DNA of 64,000 nucleotides from Ziziphus jujuba (GCF_031755915.1 NC_083388.1:16865001-16929000), one strand, 5' to 3'. Numbered from the stretch's first letter, positions 1-13,820 are shown. The notes: generated by a model not told the origin, from the letters alone. Translations and numbers: made by a program.

Positions 1-1870
1 GAATCCGGCTTCCGTTTCCGCCAATTTGCGACAGTTTGGGAGAATTGCGGAGCCGAAACTCGAAAAGCTTTCCGGCGAGATTCCGACCCCGTCGGGTCCA
101 ATCATCGGAAAGTAAGACTGAATCCGTGATCCTCATCACGCGAGCTTCGATTCGGTATATAACTCGTAACCCTTAGATGTCGCTTGGTGTTCGCTCCCCG
201 GGTATCCATTTGGGAATTACCCGAATAAAATATTAATATTTTTGGTTTGTGCATTGTGGTTGTTTAGGTGCACGCGCGAGTAGTGGAGTTGATCCCGAGG
301 AGAATCTTAGTTGATTTGCGCTCTCCAGGTGAGTGACCCACCTTCAAAAAATTATTTTGGGCAATTAATTAAATTTAATTGGTATTTAAATTATGCTCAT
401 GTGGTGTGGTTTAATTATGGTTTTAATGCGGTTTAATTTAATTTATTTGTTATGCATGAGCAAGGTATGTTTCGGTATTAATTTTACGTGGTTTCAAATG
501 TGATTTCTCGGAAATAATTGGGTTAAATATTTTATGAAAATATTTGGTTAAATTTTATAAATTATGCCCGCGGTATTTTTATGGTTGCATCTCGTATTTC
601 GAGGAAAATTGTGGTTTGTTGATTATCGTTGTTTCGTACCGGGTTATTGGATAAAATATGTGGGATGGTGTTTTGTGAAAATATGGTATACTTCCCACGG
701 TGGTTTTTGGAAAAACGGTACGGTTGGTTACTTATGTTTATTTTTAGACGCACTCATACAGTATTGGTGTTCTGGTGTATGGTGTATGGACACGTGGTTT
801 AGCACGCGGTTATTATATGGTTTAGCGTGCGGTTTTTACTTCACCCGTGAGTTGCCATTGGACCGTGGGCAGGCAAGGTTATTGTTGCGCACAGCCGCCC
901 CCCTCCTTGGCTGGGTGATGGCTTTTTTTTAGCAGTTGGTACTGTCGGGACGCCGAAGTGACCGCTGCAGGTTTCTCTCTTTAACCTCTCGCCAGTCAGT
1001 GCTCGGGACGCTGGGTATCGGAGGGCATCACCGGTATATGGTGTAGTGCGTCAGGTGTAATTGTCGGTGTAAATTGCAAATAATGGTTTAAACCCCAAAG
1101 GTGTTCAAAATTGATTTACTATAATTTATTATATTTTTATTATATATTTGGGGTATGTTTTCTATTTATTTATTGTTTATCAAATGGTTTAATCCCTTGG
1201 TTTTTGGGAGATATATACATTGGGTTTTGCGAAAAGGTTTTAAAAAGGGAACATTTCAAACGGAGCGATTGGTGAGAGTTTTGAGGGAAATTATTATTTT
1301 CCAACAGTAGTTATTATTTATTTATTAATTGTTGGTATTTATTCAATTCCCTTGATCATCATTATTATTATTATTTTATTATTAAAAGGTGTTCAGTAGT
1401 TCGGGTTACTCACGGAGATGATTAGCATCTCACACTCTTAAATTCCGTTCCCTTAGGTGCAAGTGGTGGTAGGCGTTCTTCCGGAGCGAACCAAGTTTTC
1501 CGCTGCTGTTGTGTTTCGAGAAGTACTTCTGTACTCTTTCATTTCAGTGTATTATTCCTTTTCAGCCTTGTTGTATTTCTGTTGTTTAGCACTTCTTAAA
1601 GCTCTGTATACTATTGGGATACTTCTGTTTTATTTATGCACTGGACTGTTGTTGTTTTTGAGAAGTGCTGGAATTTGTGGAATCAGTTTGTGGTTTGTGG
1701 GAGGAATAAGGGGATGTTTTTAGAAGTGTGTTTTCAGTGCAGGTAATTTGTGGTAAGTAAATCCCTTAGGGGAGGCTCTGTCGGATTTTCCGTTGGAGGG
1801 TCCGGTAGGGTTTCCCTGGGATCAGGGCTGTCTAGGGTTCCGGGGAAGGAATTCTGGACGGGTCCTGACA
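1..1870 (+). mobile_element. Ty3/gypsy long LTR (Tekay/Del-like), right part
   Basis: This block is clearly richer in GC than the AT-rich DNA to its right and has no sustained reading frame. It ends at 1860-1870 with GGGTCCTGACA, close to the terminal GGGTCGTGACA that I know from Tekay/Del-type chromovirus LTRs. Other phrases have the same feel: a GGTGAGTGACCCACC stretch near 330 and a GTTACTCACGGAG stretch near 1404. No primer-binding site follows 1870; the next bases belong to another retroelement. It is therefore a 3' LTR or a solo LTR, and its start lies left of the window. The first five flanking bases (AAGAA, 1871-1875) would be one half of the target duplication. The Tekay lineage is recalled from family knowledge and not tested by search. 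Confidence 0.6.
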
Positions 1871-2060
1871 AAGAAAGTTCAATTCATGCTTTTATTTCAA
1901 ATTGAGACTTATATAGGACAAGGAGTTAAAAGTTTGCTAAAGCCACAAGATTATCATCATGCACAATTGTATATCATAAGCTTGGACAATATTATGAGGA
2001 TGACATCATTTACATGTTTAATCCCGGTTGAACCTAAGAAGAAAGAGTCAAGCTAATGAC
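1871..2060 (+). pseudogene. pol C-terminal remnant (integrase tail)
   Basis: In the frame covering 1978-2004 the DNA reads KLGQYYEDD, resembling the RLK-HYYE ending of integrase in Ogre/Tat/Athila elements. The conserved GCGCT..GGAGGCAACCC segment begins about 60 bases later, as expected after a pol stop. Upstream in the same frame there are stops, so this is a dead remnant. An open frame at 1793-2056 crosses the LTR boundary at 1870 and lies in a different frame, so I take it as chance. Short match, moderate trust only. Confidence 0.4.
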
Positions 2061-3361
2061 TTTAAACAAGCGCTCTTAGGAGGCAACCCAAGTTTCTTTG
2101 TTTACCTATTATTTATCTATTTATTTTAGTTGTTTTTGCTTGTTTTCTTGTTTTTTAGGTTGTTTTGATGTGTTTTTTTTTTATGTGTTTTGTTTGAGTT
2201 TTTGCAAGGTTTTAAGATGTTTAGGTGCAAAAGAGAAAAACATGAATGTTGAGAATTTCAAGTCTAAAGCTAGGTTTTTGAAGTATAACCACCTTGAATA
2301 TGCATTGGAGTACATCAAATTGTATGGGCACATACCCTTCTTTTTTACCGCATGGTGTGTAGGGAAAATGCAACATGTAGGTTTTTTCCAAGTTTTCACA
2401 TTATGAGGAACATTCCATGTTTTCATGGGCGAGTATTCTTCACCTTTTGTTTACTTTTGCTTTATTTTATGTTTTTCACAATGAGGACAATTTTCATTTT
2501 AAGTTTAGGGGTGAAAAGCATGCTTTGCATCTTTTAAATCTTGTCTTTTAAGTGTTTTTATTAGTTTTCATGCATGCTAGTTTTAGTTTTTATTTTTCTT
2601 CAAAGTGTGTGTTTGTTTTATTCGCTTGATTTTTATTATTGAAAAAAAAATAATACTAATTGTTTTTGTGTTGTTTTCTTAAGTTCTTTACTAGGCCAAT
2701 GATAAAACTATAATTGAAAATAAAATGGTTTTTAAATAGTGGATTTGTTTTTGTGTATGCTTAAATGCTTGAAGTTATATTCACATGTTGCTATTTTCAA
2801 TAAATTTTGAGCACCTAATCAATAATGCATAATTTAGATTGTGTTTTGAAGAAGGTTTGCATGAATTAGAGTACTTTATTATTAATTAAACTCTAGAACT
2901 TGCTTGATTATTGCTTAAGGTGAAATCCTAGGTGAATGCATTACTAAGAACATTATTTAGGCCATCTTTGTTTAAGTTTGAGCCTTTCAAGCCTACCTAA
3001 AACATTATCTTCCACTTGTACCTTATTTGAGCCGCTAGGATGCATAAAGATGTATTAGAGCCTTTTGTTGATTAAAGCACATTTACTTACCCTTTTTGAA
3101 CCTTAAATTTCTTTTTCCTACCTTGAACATACTATAAAGAGAGCTTTAATTGAATTGATATGAATATATGCTTGTGAGCTTGTTTGAGTGTTGAAAAAGA
3201 AAAAAAAAAAAAAAGGAAAAAATGAAGTTTGGAGGTTAAGTATTTGGTGAATTTGCTTTAGTATGTATTTTTGTGTAAGTGGGAGGTTTGATTGTGTAAT
3301 AAGAAGAAAAAATGAGTTTGGGGCTTTAGTGAAAAAGAAAAAGAAAAGCAAAACAATTGAA

Positions 3362-3396
<35 letters not shown>
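3362..3396. repeat. (TA)n microsatellite
   Basis: About 17 TA units inside the non-coding 3' region of the OTA element, flanked by A-rich sequence with AAAAAG runs. It makes the short frames here read as YIYIYI and has no coding meaning. Confidence 0.9.
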
Positions 3397-3398
<2 letters not shown>

Positions 3399-3956
3399 AT
3401 GTGAAAAAGAAGAAAAAATATATATACAATAAAAAGGAGAAATAGGAGATTTGTGAGTTTATATTGAAGTTAAAAGAAGAAAAGAAGTTCTAAGAAATAA
3501 ACAAATTTTACAAGTAATTTGTTCATTGATATTTAATTTTAGCTTTCTTTCTTTGATTTATTATATCCTATCCTTTTCTTTCTTTAGCCATATTCATTAG
3601 CCTTAATAATAGAAACCACGAAGTCCTAATGATTCAAGGTGGTGCAATAACCTACATTAGTGAAGAATGATAATTAAGTCAAGCATATGGTAGTTCATAC
3701 TTTATTATTAATCTCTAATTTTTGTAAATTTATTCAAATGCATGATATTAAGTGTATAAATTGATTTCCACACACACATATTGGAAGTATCATATATGTT
3801 GGATAGAAGGTAAGGTATTGAGTTACATAATTACTTTAAAACCATTTGAAAATTCATATATTATACAATCTTTAAGGCACCTCATTAAAGTATCTTATGT
3901 TCTTTAAAAGATTGATTTTTCTTATTCTTCTTCTTTGATAGGGACTAGCAAATCTT

Positions 3957-3969
3957 AAGTTTGGGGGTA
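3957..3969 (+). other. polypurine tract before 3' LTR
   Basis: AAGTTTGGGGGTA directly precedes the LTR start TGTTAGG at 3972. Athila/Tat elements prime plus-strand DNA synthesis at a tract of this form (AGTTTGGGGGT). Its place between a non-coding 3' region and a TG start is what makes the call. Confidence 0.55.
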
Positions 3970-3971
3970 TT

Positions 3972-5704
3972 TGTTAGGTCTAAAATATTGATGATTTTAT
4001 ACCATATTTATAGCTTAATATTTGTTATGAAAAGATACTTAATTATGTATTTTTCTTAATCTAGGTGAAAGAGGAAGAATTTTAAGAAAACAACCATAAA
4101 AATGGATTCTTTGGGTCAAATTATGGTGAGAAGCAAGATTTGAGCTTGAACGGATCAAGCATTGAAAATATTCCAAAAAGATACCTTAAAGATTCCATAA
4201 AGATTCAGTTGGGAATTTCATAATAAAAGCGGATGTCATATGAATCCTCACGATCTGACGATTTCAAATATCACATTAGTTTTGAATTTCGAGGTGTAAG
4301 AAAAAAGTTATCGTCATTTAAAGTTTGGAATTTATAAAAAATAATATTCTAGTTCAATCTCCACCATTGATCAAAAAAGGTAATTAGAGCAATTTGAGGG
4401 TCAAGATAAAGACAAGTGGTAATAATTGGTTAATTTATCATTAATGAGGCATATGTCATGTCACATGCTTCATTAAGGGTAAATTAGACTAATTAACTAT
4501 TTTTTTAGGAGGAATTAGATAAAAGAAAAGTATTGGAGAGTAAGTAATATTAAGTTTCCTTTTTACACATGAAATTCATCCAACCCTCTTCATGACCTAA
4601 AAAGGTATCTTTCAAGATTCCCACATTGAAAATAAAAAGAGAAAAATGTTTCCAATATCTTATATATATATCCCCCACCACATTGAAGGGAGAGATACAA
4701 GTTTAAAGAGTTATTTAAGAGCTTTTAGGAGGCTTAAATAGAAACAAACCAAATTTTGGAAGTTTTTATGGTTCTCTTAAGGGTTCTAGGGTTTTAAAGT
4801 TTTAGAGTTTTAGAAGATCAATTGGAGAATTCAGAGGAGGTATAGAGACGTGGGCTTGCTTGGAGAAGAAAACTCGACTTGGAGAGCTTTTGGAGGAGGA
4901 TTTCTTCAATAGTTTTTATTCTCTTCTCTTTCTCTTTAATTGTGAATATTATTGTTTTTTTTATCTTTATAATTATGGATGTTGAAATTATTTTTGCCAT
5001 TAACTAATTTCATAGCTAGGGTTATGATATAGCCCTAACTATGAATGTCTAATTATTTTAATATATGTTGAGTTTTATTTAATTAGTAATATGTTTTCTT
5101 AATAAATCATTGGTATGCTTAATATTTTCATAGGCCGGAAAGAATAAATGATTTTAATAATATTTGAGCTTGGAAAAGGATAATATTATGGATCTCCAAT
5201 GATTTACATGAATGCATAATTGATTGGAAAGTAATTATGTCTCATGCCATATTATTTGCTTAATCTATGCTTCGTGAATTTACATGATTTAATTTATAGA
5301 CCGGAAGGAATAAATTAGTTTATGTGAATATTATCAATTGTGAGTGGAAACCACTTTTGATTAATTTTATGATTAAGTGTGGTTAACAAAATTACTAGTA
5401 AATTAAATTCACATATTTAAGTTATTAAATTGGAATAATTAGTGGTGAAATCAAATGTCCCAGTATTCATAATTATTAAACTCACTCTCTTACTTGAAAT
5501 TGATCTAATTTTAATTTCTTGTTTTTGTTTAATTTAGTTTATTTAGTTTTCAATTGCCATCTTAATTATTAGTTCAAATATTACCAAAACCTAATTATCT
5601 TTGGTATTTAATTCTTAATCCCTTGGGTACGACAATCCTATTTTTTTTCATTTTATTACTTGAAAATGATTTGTGCACTTGCGAATTGATTTTACATATC
5701 AGCA
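3972..5704 (+). repeat. 3' LTR of the OTA-type gypsy element
   Basis: It starts TGTTAGGTC right after the polypurine tract and ends near 5704 with ..TATCAGCA. The stretch 5625-5700 (CTTGGGTACGACAATCC, then GTGCACTTGCGAATTG) has the form of LTR ends in Tat/Athila elements just before their Asp-tRNA primer site (CTTGGG..CGA..CACTTGCG). No primer site follows, so this is the 3' copy, about 1.73 kb. The 5' LTR is not in the window, so identity and age cannot be estimated. Confidence 0.55.
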
Positions 5705-6194
5705 AGTATATGTTTCAAATTAGGGAATATCTTTAAAGATACAGAGAAAAATTTTATTAGGTGTTTCAACAAAACTATTTATCATACTCTTTATTTTGAG
5801 CATTAATTATTATATACCGTGAAATAAAATAATTTTTTTCTATAAAATTTTGTGTTAGTGGTGTTGAAAGTTGTGTGATAAAAAATTATATAAAATAAAA
5901 ATAGAAAATGATTTTCGTTGTCTATATTTAAAGAGTTAAACTAACTCTTTATGGTAAAGTGTTAAAAAGAAGAGCAAGTTTAAGGCTTTTTTGAAGATTG
6001 ACTCTTAAAAATGAAATGCATAGCACAAAGAAAAAGTCTCTTTATGATGCTCTTAATTTTAATTCTAGTTTCTCCAATTTCCTATCATTAACATACTAAT
6101 TTTAACCATTATTAGTAAAGCTATTATTTTTTTGCAATTTCTAATTTTATAATAATTGTGTTTTAATATATTTAATATTTATATTTACTTCAAT
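5705..6194. other. AT-rich spacer
   Basis: Flank of the OTA-type 3' LTR. I see no coding frame, RNA gene or clear repeat, only A/T homopolymers. Confidence 0.5.
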
Positions 6195-6630
6195 ATAGTT
6201 ATGGTAAATGACAAAAAAAAAAAAAGAATTCTTTAAGCATCAAATAATTTACCAAATGATGTGATATAGATGATGCACTATTATCTTTTAGGTTGAAAAC
6301 TAAATAAAACCTAAATATAGATTAGTGAATCCTTAAATAGATAAATGTAACTAAAAAAAAACTAATAAGATAATGCCGCATTATTTGATACACTATTTGG
6401 TGTTTCTAGTATTATTGAATGAGTAATACTAGATGTACAAAGTAATCTATAAAGATATATATTAACGTAGCAAGATGACATATTCTTATTTTATTGGTTG
6501 GAATTTTAATATAGGATAAGTGAATATTTTAAAAGATAACTATAACTAAATATAAACCAATACTATAATGAAATTTACCACTTGATAAATATTTTAGTAA
6601 ATTAGTTGGCGCCTCTAGCATTTTTCTTGC
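6195..6630. mobile_element. Two adjacent MITE-like pieces
   Basis: The right unit (about 6419-6630) starts GAGTAATACTAGATGTAC and ends CGCCTCTAGCATTTTTC, whose reverse complement GAAAAATGCTAGAGGCG is an imperfect inverted match. The left unit ends GGTGTTTCTAGTATTATT at about 6396-6415, the reverse complement of the same type of terminus (AATAATACTAGAAACACC). Both contain TTAATATA and TAACTAAATATA phrases that recur at 10050-10230 and 15370-15440. No coding capacity. Boundaries and superfamily are uncertain. Confidence 0.35.
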
Positions 6631-6669
6631 TTATTTATCAAATGCTCAAATGTTGATTTTGAAAGTATA

Positions 6670-6773
6670 CTAATTTTGAAACATCTAGCAAAAACTTAAA
6701 AGCTCCAACAATACCAAACTAATAATTTTGAAACATCTACCAAAAAGTTAAAAGCTCCAACAATACCAAACTA
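6670..6773. repeat. 52-bp tandem duplication
   Basis: Two adjacent copies, each holding TTTTGAAACATCTA and AAAAGCTCCAACAATACC, with only a few differences. Simple local duplication in spacer, no coding meaning. Confidence 0.85.
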
Positions 6774-9700
6774 AATCTCCTTAAAGTTGGTGAGAGTTCA
6801 ATTCCTTTTTGGAAAATTATAGTTTTCACTTCTTTGGCTAATTTTTAGTAGTGAAAAATGTAAGTCTGTGAAAAAACTTATACTGAAATTTTGAAAAAAA
6901 TTGGGAGGAAAGTCATTCCCTCAAAAATATGTGTCATTATCAGATTTTCTAAGTAGTTAATTTAAAAATTGTTTTAATTAAACTCTTACCCTTATTTCTA
7001 ATAGATTTCAGTTTTTTAAAATTGCATTTAAATTATGCATTTTTCCATTACAAACCAAACACTAGAAAATGAAACTAATTCTCTTGGAAATTAATTTTAA
7101 CAAAACAATTTCCCTACTATGCTTTAGGAGCATATATAATCATATTGATGGGGATCATTTGTCCCTTTTCTCTATCCCTATTTCTAACGGACAAGTTATA
7201 GAATTCCATCTTTCTTTTTTTTCTTTTTCACTTGGTTTATTTTATTTATCTGTGAATATTTTTAAAGGAGATAACATCTGATCATTGGTGGGAAAAAATT
7301 GAAACAAAAATAAATAAATAAATTAGACAGAAAATTTGAACTCATATGGATCATATCACAACCCCTAGTCATGCTATTATAATCAAGTTGTGCAATATAA
7401 CATGATGAGTATGTGATGAGTATGTGTAAATTAAGTAGGTGAAAGCGTGGTTATCACATATGTTCATCATATATTATGAACCAAGAGATGGAATGAGGGA
7501 AAATTTTGATAAAATCTAATAAATACAGGAGAATCAGGGAGAGAAGAAAGAAACAGATAATAATAGCTCATGTTGAGCACGTGAGGAGGTGGGGGATATT
7601 CTTTTTGTTTAATAAAACTGAATGATTTAAAAACATGTTCGATCAGACTGTTCACAGGGAGGTTTAAACTTACCACTCGGGACTATATCCTTTTTAGAGG
7701 TTCGAGGTTGGGCTTCTTTCTCCTACAGCTAGCAAACAAAACAAAAAGGATGATCCACATCCAGACATGCATTATCATCTCTCCCTGTAAGCCCCATGTG
7801 AATTTCATTCGCTTTTGTCCCAAGCTAGTTTCACCAGCTCTCTTTTCATGACCTGATTCAAAAATTTTGGCCTTCAGAAAATCGTGGGACTAATTAAAAA
7901 CCAATTAAATCGTGGATATATATGTATATATATATATATATATATATTGTTTTTATTGTTTTGTTATTTTGGAAAAGGATATTAACAATAAAGGTTGCCT
8001 TGTAGTATCGAATTAATACCAACCTTCCAATAACCATAAATGTGTAAATTACCAAAAAAACCAAAAAAAAAAAAATATTACCTTTTTGCTTAGCAAAGGT
8101 ATAAATTAAGGCAAAGTATAAAGGGTTTAGACTATTTATACATTTTGATGCTATTCCGATACTATAGGCAATAAAGTACAAAATTACCAGAATTTCATAG
8201 GATAATTGGTATAAAGAAACGAAAATGCTAAAGGATTAATTTTTTATATACCTAAATATATGTATTTATTTTATTAAATTCATTTATCCATTTATTTAAA
8301 TTATATTATTAGTGAAGATTTTAAATATATGAAATTTTCATCAAAATTTTTTTGAAATTTTCATTTTTTTTAAGGGTAAAAAAAAAAAATTTAGGTTCCA
8401 AGTGGAAACGGATAGAATTGTCATAATATCCATCAAAGTTTAAGAAATTTCACCGTCTATCAATATATTCACATCAAATCTTTAATAATTTTGTTAGAAA
8501 ATCAATAATATCCATTGAAATTCTGGAAATTTTCATGTAAATTTTTTAAATTTGTATAAAAATTTTGAAAATATCTATGAATTTTTTTAAAAAAAATCAT
8601 AAATATTATTGATGTTTAGTAAATTATTTTACCAAACTAACTTTAGTGATATTTTTTTTAACCTTTTAATAATCTTTTAAATATTTAATGATATAAAGAA
8701 AATGGAATCAATTAAATTGAATAACCTTAATATGTTCTATTTATTGATAAAGTATATATATATTTGCTATACATTTTGTATAAGATAATTTTATTAAAAT
8801 CTTATAATTACAAATTAATAGCTAATTATATAAGAATGAAAAATAAAAGCATAAAATAATAACATGAAAATACAATATTATATAGAATTGGTATTAATAG
8901 TATTTAAATTAATAACATCACGTAAATAAAAATAAAAAATGATAAAATATATTATATTAAATATCAAAGACAACTAAATTTAATATAAGATCCTTATGGC
9001 TGATATATTAATAATTTCATAAAAAATTATCAAAAAGATGCATATTTTAATAATTAATTTTTATATTTCACATTTCAAAATAAAAATAAGGAAGAGACCA
9101 ACAATTTTCAACGATCTAAAAATTTTACGAATATTGAGATGATATTAATGAGATACAATATAAATGTAATTGTAATAATTGTTTTATCTTAATTAATAAA
9201 CAATTTTTATCAAATATATATTTTTTTGCATATTTTTGTTAATAATAATTTATTTATGATTCTTACAATTTACTATAAATTAAATTGATTAAGAAAAGTA
9301 CAATATCTATTCAATATTTTTACAATTTTTATAATCAATTTGATAATTGATTGGTTAGATAACCTAATTCTAAAGTTTCAACAAAAATTTAAATTTTTTA
9401 AAATAAATTTCAATTATTTTTTGTAAAATTTTTATCAATATTTAATAATTTTCAATATTTTTATAAAAATTTTCATATTTTAAACTTTAATATTTACATC
9501 AATATCATAATTTTAAACTTTATTATTAGTTTATCCTAGATATCCAGAGTGTTCTTAAACATATCAGTATCCCACCAGTATCCATATATTAATATAGTTA
9601 CCCCAGAAGCAAGGACGTCTGACTTTTTAACTAGGTTGAACGTTTCACCAATATATATATATATATATTGTACGTAATGGAGGTAGTACACTATAGGAAA

Positions 9701-11219
9701 TTTAACTGCTCGTTCTGCAAGGAGGGTTTGATGTTAAACATGTTTATTTTGCTTTTATTTTTATTTCTTTTGAACAATTAATTAACTTAATTCCTAAGCT
9801 CACACCTTTATCAAACTTCTTATTTTCTTAATAATCTTTCAGGTAAAGGGATGCAAAATTTATGATTATTTTCTGAAGAACAAAATTTGTGAACATTTTT
9901 CCCTCAGTTAATGTATGATTAACTTCTATTTTTCAACTTTAGCAGCAAATTCGAATAAGATTTAAAATTAAAGTTATCTAAATTTGAACTTAAGAAATAT
10001 ATTAAAAGTCTCAACTAATCTACTAAGATACTTATTAAAATGATATAGTTAGGAGATATGTTCTATTTATTAGTTGAAAATTTAATATAACCTAAACATA
10101 ATTAAATAAAACTTTTAAGAAATAAGTGTGATTAAACATAAATCAATAATATAATATCACTTTAATTATCAATTGGTAACACCTTGGTAGATTATGATAT
10201 ATTATAGTAGTTAGTAACTCTAATATTATTCATATTAATTTAGTTCGTACTCTTGGATGTTGGTACTTTCTACTCACGAACAATGTGGATCCCACATGCT
10301 TTTATGAGAGCCAATAGTTTTTGTCCAACTTTGATCATTCAATTCCTAAATGTACGTTAATTAAACTGCACTAGTTTGGTCTTTCTTCTCCTGATAAAAG
10401 ATTGAATGTGGTTTTCAAATAGATAATTATAAGATTTTGGAATTTGTAAACATGTGGTCAACATTTCTATTAATTGCAAAAGTTAAAATACTGTGCCATT
10501 TTTATTCTAAATAGAAATTATCCAAACTACCGCCATTCAACAGTTTCGTAAAACACTCGAATGAATACTTTATTAATATTTTAGAAAATATGAAGGAAGG
10601 AAATGGGAGCATGGAAAAGTGGAAGCATAAAAAGTCATTTTTGTTTGGTAAGAAGATGAGATAAAGGGATGAAATAGTAAATCCATCCAAAACAATTCTC
10701 TATCCTATTTTCAATATGGACCATCGTTCACATTTATATGGGTTAAACACAATCATTAGTTATCATAAACTATTGCACATGTTGTCATTTTTATCTAATT
10801 CTTGAATTTTATCTAATAAATTGGCATAATGAGTTGATAGAGGGTGAGTTATCGTTTTATATATATATATATTAATATATATTTAACATCTTTTAAAGGA
10901 AGTTGTTGGGTTTTATTTGCACTATTTTTCTTGTGGTATATAGGCATAATAATAATAAATATTTTTAAAAAAATTTGCAAGCCCACCTTGCCCTAAGGAA
11001 GCTACGTCTCTGGGGATGATCATGTTTCGCGCTCAATTGGTTGGATCAGGGAATGATATCATATAATGTATATATAATGGTTAAAATTAAATTAAATTAT
11101 TTTTCTTCAACAAAAACAATTCAAATAAACTCCAATAACCTTAAATGATATTAATTTCCTTCTTGAGTAATGTTAGAAGTATCAAATAAATTTTAAAAAA
11201 TGTTATTTATTATTATTGG
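6774..11219. other. AT-rich spacer, no gene seen
   Basis: No frame resembles a known protein. The part 7450-7860 is less AT-rich and apparently single-copy in the window, but has no recognisable gene. At 8390-9560 A/T runs such as GAAATTTTCAT and CAATATTTTTATAAAAATTTTC occur on both sides and may be an old foldback-like repeat. 9960-10235 looks like a relative of the MITE pieces at 6195-6630. (TA)n tracts lie at 7919-7946, 9650-9668 and 10859-10870. Confidence 0.5.
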
Positions 11220-12423
11220 TATAACAAAACCGGCTCTCTGAAATCCCACATAGATTTCGGAGTAGCCTTGTTTAGGGAAAACCTTATTAAATAGTTCTTC
11301 AAAAAATCTAACAGAACCTTTTCAAAAATATAAGTGACTCATAAACCTTCTTACAAATAAGATATCCTCCAATATATATATATATATATATATCCATAAC
11401 AGCAACAAATACTCGAAATTATATCTCACTAAACAACATCCACCACTACATCCGCAACTACAAAATTAATTTATTATGAGTATCCAAAATATAACTACAA
11501 CCTTGTCCATATATATCAGAGCTACTAAGGAAGCTTTATAGGGTTTAGAAAAATACAAGTCATGGTTATTGCAAGTAAAATAAAAGACCACAAGGTTTTG
11601 CTGATGTGGACAAAAACTGAAAAGATGATGCCCAAAAAAAGTTGCCAACTATCTATCAAAACCTAGAGGTACAAGTTAACACAATAAAATAGAACATAAA
11701 GATATCTTAGTAAGTAAATCAAATGCTATAAGAAAATATATATTTAACCTGTAAAATTCTTTTTCACAAAATCTCACATTTTCACTCCGTTTTAACCTAA
11801 AACCTTTAGGAATAGCATTTAATATATCCAATGAATAAAGCAACGTAAACCATAAATTTAAATATAAAATTGTAACATTAATATAAATAATAATTTAAAC
11901 CATGAAGAAATCATCAAAAATACCAACTTATCATCGGTATATTATACTATATACCTAATATTGTCAAGTGGTCATTGATGTCCCAAGATACCATAGGATA
12001 GAGGGGGAGAGAGAAAACTCATCACGACCCTAAGCATCCTAAGGCATCATGGCGAATCTCATCATATCACTTTTTGCAGTACATAATGGTCAAATTTGGA
12101 TATCATGGTCATAACCAATATTTAATATACTTATCAGTATTATATGATACAATAATCCAAGCTCCACATTAAAATCATTGTACAACACATAAAATCTATA
12201 TACGTACCACAAACTCAAATCATCATTTCCATCAAACCATTTAAGATAAACCCAAATTCTACAATTTTCACTTTCCCAATATCAATATGAATACTATCCC
12301 ATAAACTAAATTTGATACCAATGGGACCAAAACCATAGATATAAATATAAAACTATGCAATTCATGTAAGCATTATTAAAAACTTAGATACATTTTATTA
12401 TACTAAAACCATATATCTAGAGA

Positions 12424-12520
12424 GTGTTTTTATGGTGCGGATGTCCATATTATTTTAATGTTCGGACATGTATAAAGACGATGGTTTTTAAAAAATCCAT
12501 CACCTTTAAAGTATATCTTG
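12424..12520. repeat. Degenerate relative of the foldback element at 17.1 kb
   Basis: TATGGTGCGGATGTCC, TTCGGACATG, and GACGATGGTTTTT..CCATCACC here echo TATGATGCGGACGGTCC, TGCGGACC and GACGGTTTTT..CCGTCAC of 17136-17283, in the same order. The arms are shorter and more diverged. It sits inside the LTR-like repeat at 11220-14022. Confidence 0.35.
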
Positions 12521-12550
12521 AAATTAAAACCGTGCAAACATACACACTAC

Positions 12551-12562
<12 letters not shown>

Positions 12563-12587
<25 letters not shown>

Positions 12588-12590
12588 TAA
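12563..12590. repeat. (TA)n microsatellite after poly(A)
   Basis: A run of about 14 A is followed by about 14 TA units. The tract breaks up the LTR-like repeat and creates short YIYIYI frames. Confidence 0.9.
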
Positions 12591-13820
12591 GCATATGGGC
12601 AAACTCACCAAAATATTGCATAAAAATTTGAACACCAAATGTTTAACTTGTCAACATCCCCAAAACAAAAATATAAATCAATTCCACTCACAATATGGTA
12701 GATCATACCTGATTCGCTATACGATCACCTTCAATCTCATCTGGTATATAAACTATTTCCAAAATAAAAACTTAGGCTTCAATACAATATACAATAAAAT
12801 AAATTTGTGCTCATTGCCCTTATCTTACTCTTACAACTCCAAAATTGCTACATCTAAGTTCTAGTTTTCTGATTTCTCCAAAATACTTGAAATCTCTTAG
12901 GCTCCAAATAGGGGCTTTTCAATCCTTTTACAATTCCAAGCAATTGAATCATGGTTTAGCTTCTATCACTTACAAATTCTTTTTGTATGTGCTTCAAGTA
13001 GCAATTGTCCAAATTAAGCATAATTTCTCTTCACCCACTTAGCATAGATTGGGTAATTTCAAAGTACTTAATAATTTTCAAAACTAATGCTTCAACCATT
13101 TTTTATACGCCATTAGCAAATTAAATATATCAAGACTAGCCAAGAAGAGCATCTTTAAATTGTCCAATTTTATCAAACCCCAAATACTCATATATTCAAA
13201 ATTTGTCTTTCCAAACTATTCAATCTATATATCAAAACAAAGCTTAAAAAATGTAGAGTATGAATCTTCTTTCAAGTAAAATCAATGGTGGTTGTCGGTT
13301 GCCAAAGAATTGAAGACAAAATGGTGTTGAAAATTTATTTCGTTGTTGGGGAAAAAAACAAAAAAGGCTGGAAATGGACTTATGGGATTGAAAACATGTG
13401 AAGAGGACATTTTCCCATTGCTAAAAGTCTCTGGATTTTGACAATCAGAAAATAGAATTCATAAACTTTCCAATGAGATTTCAATGACTATCCAATCAGA
13501 TTTTTGTTGGAAAACATTCTTTGTTGCACAAGCTTTCCAACACCCAAATGGCAAAGCAAATAGAGATAGATAAAGTAAGTTATGAGATTTTTAAATTGTA
13601 GGCTTAGAGAAACAAAACTTAAGAGATAAACAACAACAATGGCTGCTATTTTGAAATGAGAAGGGGAAAAAGGTAACCTAATTTAACCTATTTTTGAGCC
13701 CATAATTATAAAAATGGCAATGAATTTTTTTTACTATAATTTTCAAACCATAGTTCTTATTTTGATATGCTACATATTTACGAACTTGCATTGACAAACT
13801 CTACTTAATAGCAACAAAAT

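Larger units (their letters stand above)
1871..5704 (+). mobile_element. 3' part of an Ogre/Tat/Athila-type Ty3/gypsy element
   Basis: The order fits the 3' half of a non-chromovirus gypsy element: a degenerate pol end, then at 2060-2092 an AAACAAGCGCTCTTAGGAGG stretch followed by CAACCCAAG (such elements typically read GCGCTT..GGGAGGCAACCC just after pol), about 1.9 kb of low-coding sequence, a polypurine tract, and an LTR. The 1.9-kb stretch is where Athila relatives carry an env-like ORF; here only short broken frames are left. The left end was cut off by insertion of the Tekay-like LTR at 1870. Assignment to the OTA clade is by family knowledge; whether it is Athila or Tat/Retand is not resolved. 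Confidence 0.6.

Noticed and set aside
564..932. 122-codon open frame on the plus strand
   Set aside because: It lies wholly within the gypsy LTR, is rich in Trp/Phe/Cys/Gly from TGG/TTT-biased DNA, and resembles no protein.
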